Assembly (NCBI RefSeq): GCF_965363235.1
Contig: NC_134848.1
Span: forward strand, 63,554,681-63,618,680
Origin: Mytilus galloprovincialis
Taxonomy: Eukaryota > Mollusca > Bivalvia > Mytilida > Mytilidae
DNA: 64,000 nt
Reading direction: 5' to 3'
Positions 21,835-35,056 of the stretch are shown here, in pieces (the first letter of the stretch is position 1; the number at the start of each line of letters is the position of its first letter). The position numbers were made by a program, and so were the translations under genes. The notes beneath the pieces were generated by a model. It saw only the letters and a program-made list of their open reading frames with translations. It was not told the DNA's origin and made no database searches.

Positions 21835-22354
21835 GACATTATTTTTTACTTGGCTTTGGATTTTCATTCTTTAATTGTCAATTTGACCGCTATAGTAACA
21901 CCGGATAATAACTGTGTAAGGGTTTGAAACCAATCCAACTGTCGTATTGTTTATGCCGTAGCATCTCCAGTTCATGTCATCAGAAGACGACCAGTTAAGT
22001 TTTGAACACGTTCCCAACCTTTAAATGTGTCTACTTTTTAGCATTCATGAGCATATTTTTGAGAAAAAAAACGCAAAGATAAACTAAACCTGACTATCAC
22101 TGCATCATTAATCCTTTATGACAGATTATTTACTCATTATTATACTACATCCCGAATGTGGTGAACGAGTCGAACTAATCACATTAAAATAAACATGAGA
22201 GTGTCAATGAATGAAGGATTCTTGTAACATGTGTAAGGGCAGGACATACACTCGAATCGACACAATTTCCTTATTTCGTTCATATCAGACTCTATTCATT
22301 TTCAATGCTGAAAGACTACCGAAAAATTGAGTATTGGCGACATTCAAAAATTTA

Positions 22355-22427
22355 TGGAGGACCCGGGCATCGATCCCGGTACCTCTCGCATGCTAAGCGA
22401 GCGCTCTACCATGTGAGCTAGTCCCCC
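22355..22427 (-). tRNA. tRNA-Ala-AGC: tRNA-Ala (AGC), copy 14
   Basis: Unit 14; as copy 1. Confidence 0.98.
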
Positions 22428-22724
22428 TCTTGGGTAATATGTCATTAAATAACGCCTTTATAAATGCGTACAGATGTCATTCAGTCACTTTATCGGTTCT
22501 AACTACAGTTCAAAGTAGTCTCGAGAGCTACATTTGTACATAATGAAGATTTATTTATATTTAGCACAATTACGTGATATGCCTACAACTGCTTTGGCGG
22601 TCGGTCGTTAAAACAAAATGAATAAGGTTGAAACGTGGTACATGCATAACAACCCGCTAATGTGCATTCGCTAAAATTCCTCGAACAATGGTAATATTTG
22701 AGAGTGAAATGGGACCAAAAAATA

Positions 22725-22816
22725 TCCCGTGAGGCGGAGTCGAACCACCGACCTAGAGATGTCAGATTTTCTTATTCCACTACAGTCTCCCGCTCTACCA
22801 ACTGAGCTATCACGGG
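22725..22816 (-). tRNA. tRNA-Tyr-GTA: tRNA-Tyr (GTA) with intron, copy 14
   Basis: Unit 14; as copy 1. Confidence 0.97.
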
Positions 22817-23122
22817 GTCTGTATACAAATGGTTAAATTGATGATTTATACGTATTTGGATGTATTGTACATTTAGTAATAAAAACAAAAAAGCGCCATC
22901 AATTGAATCTGAAACGTATATTAGGGGAAGGAGGGGCGATAATTCATTAAGATATTTCAATTGGCAAGAGTAGCAGAGAAAACAAGTAAGTAGAATGACG
23001 GATCGGTTGCGCTTAACATATATCGCCTACAGCAATCAATACTATGAATTTGCGGATGCGTTCAATATATTAACAAGATAGCAGTGAGCGTTAAGTACCT
23101 AAAAATGATGGTCGTTACTAAG

Positions 23123-23194
23123 TCCTCGGTAGTATAGTGGTTAGTATCCCCGCCTGTCACGCGGGAGACCGGGGTTCGATTCCCCGCCGGGGAG
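23123..23194 (+). tRNA. tRNA-Asp-GTC: tRNA-Asp (GTC), copy 15
   Basis: Unit 15; as copy 1. Confidence 0.98.
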
Positions 23195-23714
23195 GACATT
23201 ATTTTTTACTTGGCTTTGGATTTTCATTCTTTAATTGTCAATTTGACCGCTATAGTAACACCGGATAATAACTGTGTAAGGGTTTGAAACCAATCCAACT
23301 GTCGTATTGTTTATGCCGTAGCATCTCCAGTTCATGTCATCAGAAGACGACCAGTTAAGTTTTGAACACGTTCCCAACCTTTAAATGTGTCTACTTTTTA
23401 GCATTCATGAGCATATTTTTGAGAAAAAAAACGCAAAGATAAACTAAACCTGACTATCACTGCATCATTAATCCTTTATGACAGATTATTTACTCATTAT
23501 TATACTACATCCCGAATGTGGTGAACGAGTCGAACTAATCACATTAAAATAAACATGAGAGTGTCAATGAATGAAGGATTCTTGTAACATGTGTAAGGGC
23601 AGGACATACACTCGAATCGACACAATTTCCTTATTTCGTTCATATCAGACTCTATTCATTTTCAATGCTGAAAGACTACCGAAAAATTGAGTATTGGCGA
23701 CATTCAAAAATTTA

Positions 23715-23787
23715 TGGAGGACCCGGGCATCGATCCCGGTACCTCTCGCATGCTAAGCGAGCGCTCTACCATGTGAGCTAGTCCCCC
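23715..23787 (-). tRNA. tRNA-Ala-AGC: tRNA-Ala (AGC), copy 15
   Basis: Unit 15; as copy 1. Confidence 0.98.
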
Positions 23788-24084
23788 TCTTGGGTAATAT
23801 GTCATTAAATAACGCCTTTATAAATGCGTACAGATGTCATTCAGTCACTTTATCGGTTCTAACTACAGTTCAAAGTAGTCTCGAGAGCTACATTTGTACA
23901 TAATGAAGATTTATTTATATTTAGCACAATTACGTGATATGCCTACAACTGCTTTGGCGGTCGGTCGTTAAAACAAAATGAATAAGGTTGAAACGTGGTA
24001 CATGCATAACAACCCGCTAATGTGCATTCGCTAAAATTCCTCGAACAATGGTAATATTTGAGAGTGAAATGGGACCAAAAAATA

Positions 24085-24176
24085 TCCCGTGAGGCGGAGT
24101 CGAACCACCGACCTAGAGATGTCAGATTTTCTTATTCCACTACAGTCTCCCGCTCTACCAACTGAGCTATCACGGG
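24085..24176 (-). tRNA. tRNA-Tyr-GTA: tRNA-Tyr (GTA) with intron, copy 15
   Basis: Unit 15; as copy 1. Confidence 0.97.
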
Positions 24177-24482
24177 GTCTGTATACAAATGGTTAAATTG
24201 ATGATTTATACGTATTTGGATGTATTGTACATTTAGTAATAAAAACAAAAAAGCGCCATCAATTGAATCTGAAACGTATATTAGGGGAAGGAGGGGCGAT
24301 AATTCATTAAGATATTTCAATTGGCAAGAGTAGCAGAGAAAACAAGTAAGTAGAATGACGGATCGGTTGCGCTTAACATATATCGCCTACAGCAATCAAT
24401 ACTATGAATTTGCGGATGCGTTCAATATATTAACAAGATAGCAGTGAGCGTTAAGTACCTAAAAATGATGGTCGTTACTAAG

Positions 24483-24554
24483 TCCTCGGTAGTATAGTGG
24501 TTAGTATCCCCGCCTGTCACGCGGGAGACCGGGGTTCGATTCCCCGCCGGGGAG
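24483..24554 (+). tRNA. tRNA-Asp-GTC: tRNA-Asp (GTC), copy 16
   Basis: Unit 16; as copy 1. Confidence 0.98.
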
Positions 24555-25074
24555 GACATTATTTTTTACTTGGCTTTGGATTTTCATTCTTTAATTGTCA
24601 ATTTGACCGCTATAGTAACACCGGATAATAACTGTGTAAGGGTTTGAAACCAATCCAACTGTCGTATTGTTTATGCCGTAGCATCTCCAGTTCATGTCAT
24701 CAGAAGACGACCAGTTAAGTTTTGAACACGTTCCCAACCTTTAAATGTGTCTACTTTTTAGCATTCATGAGCATATTTTTGAGAAAAAAAACGCAAAGAT
24801 AAACTAAACCTGACTATCACTGCATCATTAATCCTTTATGACAGATTATTTACTCATTATTATACTACATCCCGAATGTGGTGAACGAGTCGAACTAATC
24901 ACATTAAAATAAACATGAGAGTGTCAATGAATGAAGGATTCTTGTAACATGTGTAAGGGCAGGACATACACTCGAATCGACACAATTTCCTTATTTCGTT
25001 CATATCAGACTCTATTCATTTTCAATGCTGAAAGACTACCGAAAAATTGAGTATTGGCGACATTCAAAAATTTA

Positions 25075-25147
25075 TGGAGGACCCGGGCATCGATCCCGGT
25101 ACCTCTCGCATGCTAAGCGAGCGCTCTACCATGTGAGCTAGTCCCCC
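25075..25147 (-). tRNA. tRNA-Ala-AGC: tRNA-Ala (AGC), copy 16
   Basis: Unit 16; as copy 1. Confidence 0.98.
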
Positions 25148-25444
25148 TCTTGGGTAATATGTCATTAAATAACGCCTTTATAAATGCGTACAGATGTCAT
25201 TCAGTCACTTTATCGGTTCTAACTACAGTTCAAAGTAGTCTCGAGAGCTACATTTGTACATAATGAAGATTTATTTATATTTAGCACAATTACGTGATAT
25301 GCCTACAACTGCTTTGGCGGTCGGTCGTTAAAACAAAATGAATAAGGTTGAAACGTGGTACATGCATAACAACCCGCTAATGTGCATTCGCTAAAATTCC
25401 TCGAACAATGGTAATATTTGAGAGTGAAATGGGACCAAAAAATA

Positions 25445-25536
25445 TCCCGTGAGGCGGAGTCGAACCACCGACCTAGAGATGTCAGATTTTCTTATTCCAC
25501 TACAGTCTCCCGCTCTACCAACTGAGCTATCACGGG
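25445..25536 (-). tRNA. tRNA-Tyr-GTA: tRNA-Tyr (GTA) with intron, copy 16
   Basis: Unit 16; as copy 1. Confidence 0.97.
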
Positions 25537-25842
25537 GTCTGTATACAAATGGTTAAATTGATGATTTATACGTATTTGGATGTATTGTACATTTAGTAAT
25601 AAAAACAAAAAAGCGCCATCAATTGAATCTGAAACGTATATTAGGGGAAGGAGGGGCGATAATTCATTAAGATATTTCAATTGGCAAGAGTAGCAGAGAA
25701 AACAAGTAAGTAGAATGACGGATCGGTTGCGCTTAACATATATCGCCTACAGCAATCAATACTATGAATTTGCGGATGCGTTCAATATATTAACAAGATA
25801 GCAGTGAGCGTTAAGTACCTAAAAATGATGGTCGTTACTAAG

Positions 25843-25914
25843 TCCTCGGTAGTATAGTGGTTAGTATCCCCGCCTGTCACGCGGGAGACCGGGGTTCGAT
25901 TCCCCGCCGGGGAG
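25843..25914 (+). tRNA. tRNA-Asp-GTC: tRNA-Asp (GTC), copy 17
   Basis: Unit 17; as copy 1. Confidence 0.98.
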
Positions 25915-26434
25915 GACATTATTTTTTACTTGGCTTTGGATTTTCATTCTTTAATTGTCAATTTGACCGCTATAGTAACACCGGATAATAACTGTGTAAG
26001 GGTTTGAAACCAATCCAACTGTCGTATTGTTTATGCCGTAGCATCTCCAGTTCATGTCATCAGAAGACGACCAGTTAAGTTTTGAACACGTTCCCAACCT
26101 TTAAATGTGTCTACTTTTTAGCATTCATGAGCATATTTTTGAGAAAAAAAACGCAAAGATAAACTAAACCTGACTATCACTGCATCATTAATCCTTTATG
26201 ACAGATTATTTACTCATTATTATACTACATCCCGAATGTGGTGAACGAGTCGAACTAATCACATTAAAATAAACATGAGAGTGTCAATGAATGAAGGATT
26301 CTTGTAACATGTGTAAGGGCAGGACATACACTCGAATCGACACAATTTCCTTATTTCGTTCATATCAGACTCTATTCATTTTCAATGCTGAAAGACTACC
26401 GAAAAATTGAGTATTGGCGACATTCAAAAATTTA

Positions 26435-26507
26435 TGGAGGACCCGGGCATCGATCCCGGTACCTCTCGCATGCTAAGCGAGCGCTCTACCATGTGAGCTA
26501 GTCCCCC
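26435..26507 (-). tRNA. tRNA-Ala-AGC: tRNA-Ala (AGC), copy 17
   Basis: Unit 17; as copy 1. Confidence 0.98.
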
Positions 26508-26804
26508 TCTTGGGTAATATGTCATTAAATAACGCCTTTATAAATGCGTACAGATGTCATTCAGTCACTTTATCGGTTCTAACTACAGTTCAAAGTAGTC
26601 TCGAGAGCTACATTTGTACATAATGAAGATTTATTTATATTTAGCACAATTACGTGATATGCCTACAACTGCTTTGGCGGTCGGTCGTTAAAACAAAATG
26701 AATAAGGTTGAAACGTGGTACATGCATAACAACCCGCTAATGTGCATTCGCTAAAATTCCTCGAACAATGGTAATATTTGAGAGTGAAATGGGACCAAAA
26801 AATA

Positions 26805-26896
26805 TCCCGTGAGGCGGAGTCGAACCACCGACCTAGAGATGTCAGATTTTCTTATTCCACTACAGTCTCCCGCTCTACCAACTGAGCTATCACGGG
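26805..26896 (-). tRNA. tRNA-Tyr-GTA: tRNA-Tyr (GTA) with intron, copy 17
   Basis: Unit 17; as copy 1. Confidence 0.97.
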
Positions 26897-27202
26897 GTCT
26901 GTATACAAATGGTTAAATTGATGATTTATACGTATTTGGATGTATTGTACATTTAGTAATAAAAACAAAAAAGCGCCATCAATTGAATCTGAAACGTATA
27001 TTAGGGGAAGGAGGGGCGATAATTCATTAAGATATTTCAATTGGCAAGAGTAGCAGAGAAAACAAGTAAGTAGAATGACGGATCGGTTGCGCTTAACATA
27101 TATCGCCTACAGCAATCAATACTATGAATTTGCGGATGCGTTCAATATATTAACAAGATAGCAGTGAGCGTTAAGTACCTAAAAATGATGGTCGTTACTA
27201 AG

Positions 27203-27274
27203 TCCTCGGTAGTATAGTGGTTAGTATCCCCGCCTGTCACGCGGGAGACCGGGGTTCGATTCCCCGCCGGGGAG
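27203..27274 (+). tRNA. tRNA-Asp-GTC: tRNA-Asp (GTC), copy 18
   Basis: Unit 18; as copy 1. Confidence 0.98.
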
Positions 27275-27794
27275 GACATTATTTTTTACTTGGCTTTGGA
27301 TTTTCATTCTTTAATTGTCAATTTGACCGCTATAGTAACACCGGATAATAACTGTGTAAGGGTTTGAAACCAATCCAACTGTCGTATTGTTTATGCCGTA
27401 GCATCTCCAGTTCATGTCATCAGAAGACGACCAGTTAAGTTTTGAACACGTTCCCAACCTTTAAATGTGTCTACTTTTTAGCATTCATGAGCATATTTTT
27501 GAGAAAAAAAACGCAAAGATAAACTAAACCTGACTATCACTGCATCATTAATCCTTTATGACAGATTATTTACTCATTATTATACTACATCCCGAATGTG
27601 GTGAACGAGTCGAACTAATCACATTAAAATAAACATGAGAGTGTCAATGAATGAAGGATTCTTGTAACATGTGTAAGGGCAGGACATACACTCGAATCGA
27701 CACAATTTCCTTATTTCGTTCATATCAGACTCTATTCATTTTCAATGCTGAAAGACTACCGAAAAATTGAGTATTGGCGACATTCAAAAATTTA

Positions 27795-27867
27795 TGGAGG
27801 ACCCGGGCATCGATCCCGGTACCTCTCGCATGCTAAGCGAGCGCTCTACCATGTGAGCTAGTCCCCC
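27795..27867 (-). tRNA. tRNA-Ala-AGC: tRNA-Ala (AGC), copy 18
   Basis: Unit 18; as copy 1. Confidence 0.98.
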
Positions 27868-28164
27868 TCTTGGGTAATATGTCATTAAATAACGCCTTTA
27901 TAAATGCGTACAGATGTCATTCAGTCACTTTATCGGTTCTAACTACAGTTCAAAGTAGTCTCGAGAGCTACATTTGTACATAATGAAGATTTATTTATAT
28001 TTAGCACAATTACGTGATATGCCTACAACTGCTTTGGCGGTCGGTCGTTAAAACAAAATGAATAAGGTTGAAACGTGGTACATGCATAACAACCCGCTAA
28101 TGTGCATTCGCTAAAATTCCTCGAACAATGGTAATATTTGAGAGTGAAATGGGACCAAAAAATA

Positions 28165-28256
28165 TCCCGTGAGGCGGAGTCGAACCACCGACCTAGAGAT
28201 GTCAGATTTTCTTATTCCACTACAGTCTCCCGCTCTACCAACTGAGCTATCACGGG
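28165..28256 (-). tRNA. tRNA-Tyr-GTA: tRNA-Tyr (GTA) with intron, copy 18
   Basis: Unit 18; as copy 1. Confidence 0.97.
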
Positions 28257-28562
28257 GTCTGTATACAAATGGTTAAATTGATGATTTATACGTATTTGGA
28301 TGTATTGTACATTTAGTAATAAAAACAAAAAAGCGCCATCAATTGAATCTGAAACGTATATTAGGGGAAGGAGGGGCGATAATTCATTAAGATATTTCAA
28401 TTGGCAAGAGTAGCAGAGAAAACAAGTAAGTAGAATGACGGATCGGTTGCGCTTAACATATATCGCCTACAGCAATCAATACTATGAATTTGCGGATGCG
28501 TTCAATATATTAACAAGATAGCAGTGAGCGTTAAGTACCTAAAAATGATGGTCGTTACTAAG

Positions 28563-28634
28563 TCCTCGGTAGTATAGTGGTTAGTATCCCCGCCTGTCAC
28601 GCGGGAGACCGGGGTTCGATTCCCCGCCGGGGAG
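28563..28634 (+). tRNA. tRNA-Asp-GTC: tRNA-Asp (GTC), copy 19
   Basis: Unit 19; as copy 1. Confidence 0.98.
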
Positions 28635-29154
28635 GACATTATTTTTTACTTGGCTTTGGATTTTCATTCTTTAATTGTCAATTTGACCGCTATAGTAACA
28701 CCGGATAATAACTGTGTAAGGGTTTGAAACCAATCCAACTGTCGTATTGTTTATGCCGTAGCATCTCCAGTTCATGTCATCAGAAGACGACCAGTTAAGT
28801 TTTGAACACGTTCCCAACCTTTAAATGTGTCTACTTTTTAGCATTCATGAGCATATTTTTGAGAAAAAAAACGCAAAGATAAACTAAACCTGACTATCAC
28901 TGCATCATTAATCCTTTATGACAGATTATTTACTCATTATTATACTACATCCCGAATGTGGTGAACGAGTCGAACTAATCACATTAAAATAAACATGAGA
29001 GTGTCAATGAATGAAGGATTCTTGTAACATGTGTAAGGGCAGGACATACACTCGAATCGACACAATTTCCTTATTTCGTTCATATCAGACTCTATTCATT
29101 TTCAATGCTGAAAGACTACCGAAAAATTGAGTATTGGCGACATTCAAAAATTTA

Positions 29155-29227
29155 TGGAGGACCCGGGCATCGATCCCGGTACCTCTCGCATGCTAAGCGA
29201 GCGCTCTACCATGTGAGCTAGTCCCCC
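29155..29227 (-). tRNA. tRNA-Ala-AGC: tRNA-Ala (AGC), copy 19
   Basis: Unit 19; as copy 1. Confidence 0.98.
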
Positions 29228-29524
29228 TCTTGGGTAATATGTCATTAAATAACGCCTTTATAAATGCGTACAGATGTCATTCAGTCACTTTATCGGTTCT
29301 AACTACAGTTCAAAGTAGTCTCGAGAGCTACATTTGTACATAATGAAGATTTATTTATATTTAGCACAATTACGTGATATGCCTACAACTGCTTTGGCGG
29401 TCGGTCGTTAAAACAAAATGAATAAGGTTGAAACGTGGTACATGCATAACAACCCGCTAATGTGCATTCGCTAAAATTCCTCGAACAATGGTAATATTTG
29501 AGAGTGAAATGGGACCAAAAAATA

Positions 29525-29616
29525 TCCCGTGAGGCGGAGTCGAACCACCGACCTAGAGATGTCAGATTTTCTTATTCCACTACAGTCTCCCGCTCTACCA
29601 ACTGAGCTATCACGGG
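29525..29616 (-). tRNA. tRNA-Tyr-GTA: tRNA-Tyr (GTA) with intron, copy 19
   Basis: Unit 19; as copy 1. Confidence 0.97.
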
Positions 29617-29922
29617 GTCTGTATACAAATGGTTAAATTGATGATTTATACGTATTTGGATGTATTGTACATTTAGTAATAAAAACAAAAAAGCGCCATC
29701 AATTGAATCTGAAACGTATATTAGGGGAAGGAGGGGCGATAATTCATTAAGATATTTCAATTGGCAAGAGTAGCAGAGAAAACAAGTAAGTAGAATGACG
29801 GATCGGTTGCGCTTAACATATATCGCCTACAGCAATCAATACTATGAATTTGCGGATGCGTTCAATATATTAACAAGATAGCAGTGAGCGTTAAGTACCT
29901 AAAAATGATGGTCGTTACTAAG

Positions 29923-29994
29923 TCCTCGGTAGTATAGTGGTTAGTATCCCCGCCTGTCACGCGGGAGACCGGGGTTCGATTCCCCGCCGGGGAG
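29923..29994 (+). tRNA. tRNA-Asp-GTC: tRNA-Asp (GTC), copy 20
   Basis: Unit 20; as copy 1. Confidence 0.98.
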
Positions 29995-30514
29995 GACATT
30001 ATTTTTTACTTGGCTTTGGATTTTCATTCTTTAATTGTCAATTTGACCGCTATAGTAACACCGGATAATAACTGTGTAAGGGTTTGAAACCAATCCAACT
30101 GTCGTATTGTTTATGCCGTAGCATCTCCAGTTCATGTCATCAGAAGACGACCAGTTAAGTTTTGAACACGTTCCCAACCTTTAAATGTGTCTACTTTTTA
30201 GCATTCATGAGCATATTTTTGAGAAAAAAAACGCAAAGATAAACTAAACCTGACTATCACTGCATCATTAATCCTTTATGACAGATTATTTACTCATTAT
30301 TATACTACATCCCGAATGTGGTGAACGAGTCGAACTAATCACATTAAAATAAACATGAGAGTGTCAATGAATGAAGGATTCTTGTAACATGTGTAAGGGC
30401 AGGACATACACTCGAATCGACACAATTTCCTTATTTCGTTCATATCAGACTCTATTCATTTTCAATGCTGAAAGACTACCGAAAAATTGAGTATTGGCGA
30501 CATTCAAAAATTTA

Positions 30515-30587
30515 TGGAGGACCCGGGCATCGATCCCGGTACCTCTCGCATGCTAAGCGAGCGCTCTACCATGTGAGCTAGTCCCCC
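30515..30587 (-). tRNA. tRNA-Ala-AGC: tRNA-Ala (AGC), copy 20
   Basis: Unit 20; as copy 1. Confidence 0.98.
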
Positions 30588-30884
30588 TCTTGGGTAATAT
30601 GTCATTAAATAACGCCTTTATAAATGCGTACAGATGTCATTCAGTCACTTTATCGGTTCTAACTACAGTTCAAAGTAGTCTCGAGAGCTACATTTGTACA
30701 TAATGAAGATTTATTTATATTTAGCACAATTACGTGATATGCCTACAACTGCTTTGGCGGTCGGTCGTTAAAACAAAATGAATAAGGTTGAAACGTGGTA
30801 CATGCATAACAACCCGCTAATGTGCATTCGCTAAAATTCCTCGAACAATGGTAATATTTGAGAGTGAAATGGGACCAAAAAATA

Positions 30885-30976
30885 TCCCGTGAGGCGGAGT
30901 CGAACCACCGACCTAGAGATGTCAGATTTTCTTATTCCACTACAGTCTCCCGCTCTACCAACTGAGCTATCACGGG
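30885..30976 (-). tRNA. tRNA-Tyr-GTA: tRNA-Tyr (GTA) with intron, copy 20
   Basis: Unit 20; as copy 1. Confidence 0.97.
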
Positions 30977-31282
30977 GTCTGTATACAAATGGTTAAATTG
31001 ATGATTTATACGTATTTGGATGTATTGTACATTTAGTAATAAAAACAAAAAAGCGCCATCAATTGAATCTGAAACGTATATTAGGGGAAGGAGGGGCGAT
31101 AATTCATTAAGATATTTCAATTGGCAAGAGTAGCAGAGAAAACAAGTAAGTAGAATGACGGATCGGTTGCGCTTAACATATATCGCCTACAGCAATCAAT
31201 ACTATGAATTTGCGGATGCGTTCAATATATTAACAAGATAGCAGTGAGCGTTAAGTACCTAAAAATGATGGTCGTTACTAAG

Positions 31283-31354
31283 TCCTCGGTAGTATAGTGG
31301 TTAGTATCCCCGCCTGTCACGCGGGAGACCGGGGTTCGATTCCCCGCCGGGGAG
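31283..31354 (+). tRNA. tRNA-Asp-GTC: tRNA-Asp (GTC), copy 21
   Basis: Unit 21; as copy 1. Confidence 0.98.
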
Positions 31355-31874
31355 GACATTATTTTTTACTTGGCTTTGGATTTTCATTCTTTAATTGTCA
31401 ATTTGACCGCTATAGTAACACCGGATAATAACTGTGTAAGGGTTTGAAACCAATCCAACTGTCGTATTGTTTATGCCGTAGCATCTCCAGTTCATGTCAT
31501 CAGAAGACGACCAGTTAAGTTTTGAACACGTTCCCAACCTTTAAATGTGTCTACTTTTTAGCATTCATGAGCATATTTTTGAGAAAAAAAACGCAAAGAT
31601 AAACTAAACCTGACTATCACTGCATCATTAATCCTTTATGACAGATTATTTACTCATTATTATACTACATCCCGAATGTGGTGAACGAGTCGAACTAATC
31701 ACATTAAAATAAACATGAGAGTGTCAATGAATGAAGGATTCTTGTAACATGTGTAAGGGCAGGACATACACTCGAATCGACACAATTTCCTTATTTCGTT
31801 CATATCAGACTCTATTCATTTTCAATGCTGAAAGACTACCGAAAAATTGAGTATTGGCGACATTCAAAAATTTA

Positions 31875-31947
31875 TGGAGGACCCGGGCATCGATCCCGGT
31901 ACCTCTCGCATGCTAAGCGAGCGCTCTACCATGTGAGCTAGTCCCCC
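31875..31947 (-). tRNA. tRNA-Ala-AGC: tRNA-Ala (AGC), copy 21
   Basis: Unit 21; as copy 1. Confidence 0.98.
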
Positions 31948-32244
31948 TCTTGGGTAATATGTCATTAAATAACGCCTTTATAAATGCGTACAGATGTCAT
32001 TCAGTCACTTTATCGGTTCTAACTACAGTTCAAAGTAGTCTCGAGAGCTACATTTGTACATAATGAAGATTTATTTATATTTAGCACAATTACGTGATAT
32101 GCCTACAACTGCTTTGGCGGTCGGTCGTTAAAACAAAATGAATAAGGTTGAAACGTGGTACATGCATAACAACCCGCTAATGTGCATTCGCTAAAATTCC
32201 TCGAACAATGGTAATATTTGAGAGTGAAATGGGACCAAAAAATA

Positions 32245-32336
32245 TCCCGTGAGGCGGAGTCGAACCACCGACCTAGAGATGTCAGATTTTCTTATTCCAC
32301 TACAGTCTCCCGCTCTACCAACTGAGCTATCACGGG
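32245..32336 (-). tRNA. tRNA-Tyr-GTA: tRNA-Tyr (GTA) with intron, copy 21
   Basis: Unit 21; as copy 1. Confidence 0.97.
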
Positions 32337-32642
32337 GTCTGTATACAAATGGTTAAATTGATGATTTATACGTATTTGGATGTATTGTACATTTAGTAAT
32401 AAAAACAAAAAAGCGCCATCAATTGAATCTGAAACGTATATTAGGGGAAGGAGGGGCGATAATTCATTAAGATATTTCAATTGGCAAGAGTAGCAGAGAA
32501 AACAAGTAAGTAGAATGACGGATCGGTTGCGCTTAACATATATCGCCTACAGCAATCAATACTATGAATTTGCGGATGCGTTCAATATATTAACAAGATA
32601 GCAGTGAGCGTTAAGTACCTAAAAATGATGGTCGTTACTAAG

Positions 32643-32714
32643 TCCTCGGTAGTATAGTGGTTAGTATCCCCGCCTGTCACGCGGGAGACCGGGGTTCGAT
32701 TCCCCGCCGGGGAG
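32643..32714 (+). tRNA. tRNA-Asp-GTC: tRNA-Asp (GTC), copy 22
   Basis: Unit 22; as copy 1. Confidence 0.98.
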
Positions 32715-33234
32715 GACATTATTTTTTACTTGGCTTTGGATTTTCATTCTTTAATTGTCAATTTGACCGCTATAGTAACACCGGATAATAACTGTGTAAG
32801 GGTTTGAAACCAATCCAACTGTCGTATTGTTTATGCCGTAGCATCTCCAGTTCATGTCATCAGAAGACGACCAGTTAAGTTTTGAACACGTTCCCAACCT
32901 TTAAATGTGTCTACTTTTTAGCATTCATGAGCATATTTTTGAGAAAAAAAACGCAAAGATAAACTAAACCTGACTATCACTGCATCATTAATCCTTTATG
33001 ACAGATTATTTACTCATTATTATACTACATCCCGAATGTGGTGAACGAGTCGAACTAATCACATTAAAATAAACATGAGAGTGTCAATGAATGAAGGATT
33101 CTTGTAACATGTGTAAGGGCAGGACATACACTCGAATCGACACAATTTCCTTATTTCGTTCATATCAGACTCTATTCATTTTCAATGCTGAAAGACTACC
33201 GAAAAATTGAGTATTGGCGACATTCAAAAATTTA

Positions 33235-33307
33235 TGGAGGACCCGGGCATCGATCCCGGTACCTCTCGCATGCTAAGCGAGCGCTCTACCATGTGAGCTA
33301 GTCCCCC
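33235..33307 (-). tRNA. tRNA-Ala-AGC: tRNA-Ala (AGC), copy 22
   Basis: Unit 22; as copy 1. Confidence 0.98.
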
Positions 33308-33604
33308 TCTTGGGTAATATGTCATTAAATAACGCCTTTATAAATGCGTACAGATGTCATTCAGTCACTTTATCGGTTCTAACTACAGTTCAAAGTAGTC
33401 TCGAGAGCTACATTTGTACATAATGAAGATTTATTTATATTTAGCACAATTACGTGATATGCCTACAACTGCTTTGGCGGTCGGTCGTTAAAACAAAATG
33501 AATAAGGTTGAAACGTGGTACATGCATAACAACCCGCTAATGTGCATTCGCTAAAATTCCTCGAACAATGGTAATATTTGAGAGTGAAATGGGACCAAAA
33601 AATA

Positions 33605-33696
33605 TCCCGTGAGGCGGAGTCGAACCACCGACCTAGAGATGTCAGATTTTCTTATTCCACTACAGTCTCCCGCTCTACCAACTGAGCTATCACGGG
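33605..33696 (-). tRNA. tRNA-Tyr-GTA: tRNA-Tyr (GTA) with intron, copy 22
   Basis: Unit 22; as copy 1. Confidence 0.97.
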
Positions 33697-34002
33697 GTCT
33701 GTATACAAATGGTTAAATTGATGATTTATACGTATTTGGATGTATTGTACATTTAGTAATAAAAACAAAAAAGCGCCATCAATTGAATCTGAAACGTATA
33801 TTAGGGGAAGGAGGGGCGATAATTCATTAAGATATTTCAATTGGCAAGAGTAGCAGAGAAAACAAGTAAGTAGAATGACGGATCGGTTGCGCTTAACATA
33901 TATCGCCTACAGCAATCAATACTATGAATTTGCGGATGCGTTCAATATATTAACAAGATAGCAGTGAGCGTTAAGTACCTAAAAATGATGGTCGTTACTA
34001 AG

Positions 34003-34074
34003 TCCTCGGTAGTATAGTGGTTAGTATCCCCGCCTGTCACGCGGGAGACCGGGGTTCGATTCCCCGCCGGGGAG
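34003..34074 (+). tRNA. tRNA-Asp-GTC: tRNA-Asp (GTC), copy 23
   Basis: Unit 23; as copy 1. Confidence 0.98.
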
Positions 34075-34594
34075 GACATTATTTTTTACTTGGCTTTGGA
34101 TTTTCATTCTTTAATTGTCAATTTGACCGCTATAGTAACACCGGATAATAACTGTGTAAGGGTTTGAAACCAATCCAACTGTCGTATTGTTTATGCCGTA
34201 GCATCTCCAGTTCATGTCATCAGAAGACGACCAGTTAAGTTTTGAACACGTTCCCAACCTTTAAATGTGTCTACTTTTTAGCATTCATGAGCATATTTTT
34301 GAGAAAAAAAACGCAAAGATAAACTAAACCTGACTATCACTGCATCATTAATCCTTTATGACAGATTATTTACTCATTATTATACTACATCCCGAATGTG
34401 GTGAACGAGTCGAACTAATCACATTAAAATAAACATGAGAGTGTCAATGAATGAAGGATTCTTGTAACATGTGTAAGGGCAGGACATACACTCGAATCGA
34501 CACAATTTCCTTATTTCGTTCATATCAGACTCTATTCATTTTCAATGCTGAAAGACTACCGAAAAATTGAGTATTGGCGACATTCAAAAATTTA

Positions 34595-34667
34595 TGGAGG
34601 ACCCGGGCATCGATCCCGGTACCTCTCGCATGCTAAGCGAGCGCTCTACCATGTGAGCTAGTCCCCC
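34595..34667 (-). tRNA. tRNA-Ala-AGC: tRNA-Ala (AGC), copy 23
   Basis: Unit 23; as copy 1. Confidence 0.98.
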
Positions 34668-34964
34668 TCTTGGGTAATATGTCATTAAATAACGCCTTTA
34701 TAAATGCGTACAGATGTCATTCAGTCACTTTATCGGTTCTAACTACAGTTCAAAGTAGTCTCGAGAGCTACATTTGTACATAATGAAGATTTATTTATAT
34801 TTAGCACAATTACGTGATATGCCTACAACTGCTTTGGCGGTCGGTCGTTAAAACAAAATGAATAAGGTTGAAACGTGGTACATGCATAACAACCCGCTAA
34901 TGTGCATTCGCTAAAATTCCTCGAACAATGGTAATATTTGAGAGTGAAATGGGACCAAAAAATA

Positions 34965-35056
34965 TCCCGTGAGGCGGAGTCGAACCACCGACCTAGAGAT
35001 GTCAGATTTTCTTATTCCACTACAGTCTCCCGCTCTACCAACTGAGCTATCACGGG
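34965..35056 (-). tRNA. tRNA-Tyr-GTA: tRNA-Tyr (GTA) with intron, copy 23
   Basis: Unit 23; as copy 1. Confidence 0.97.
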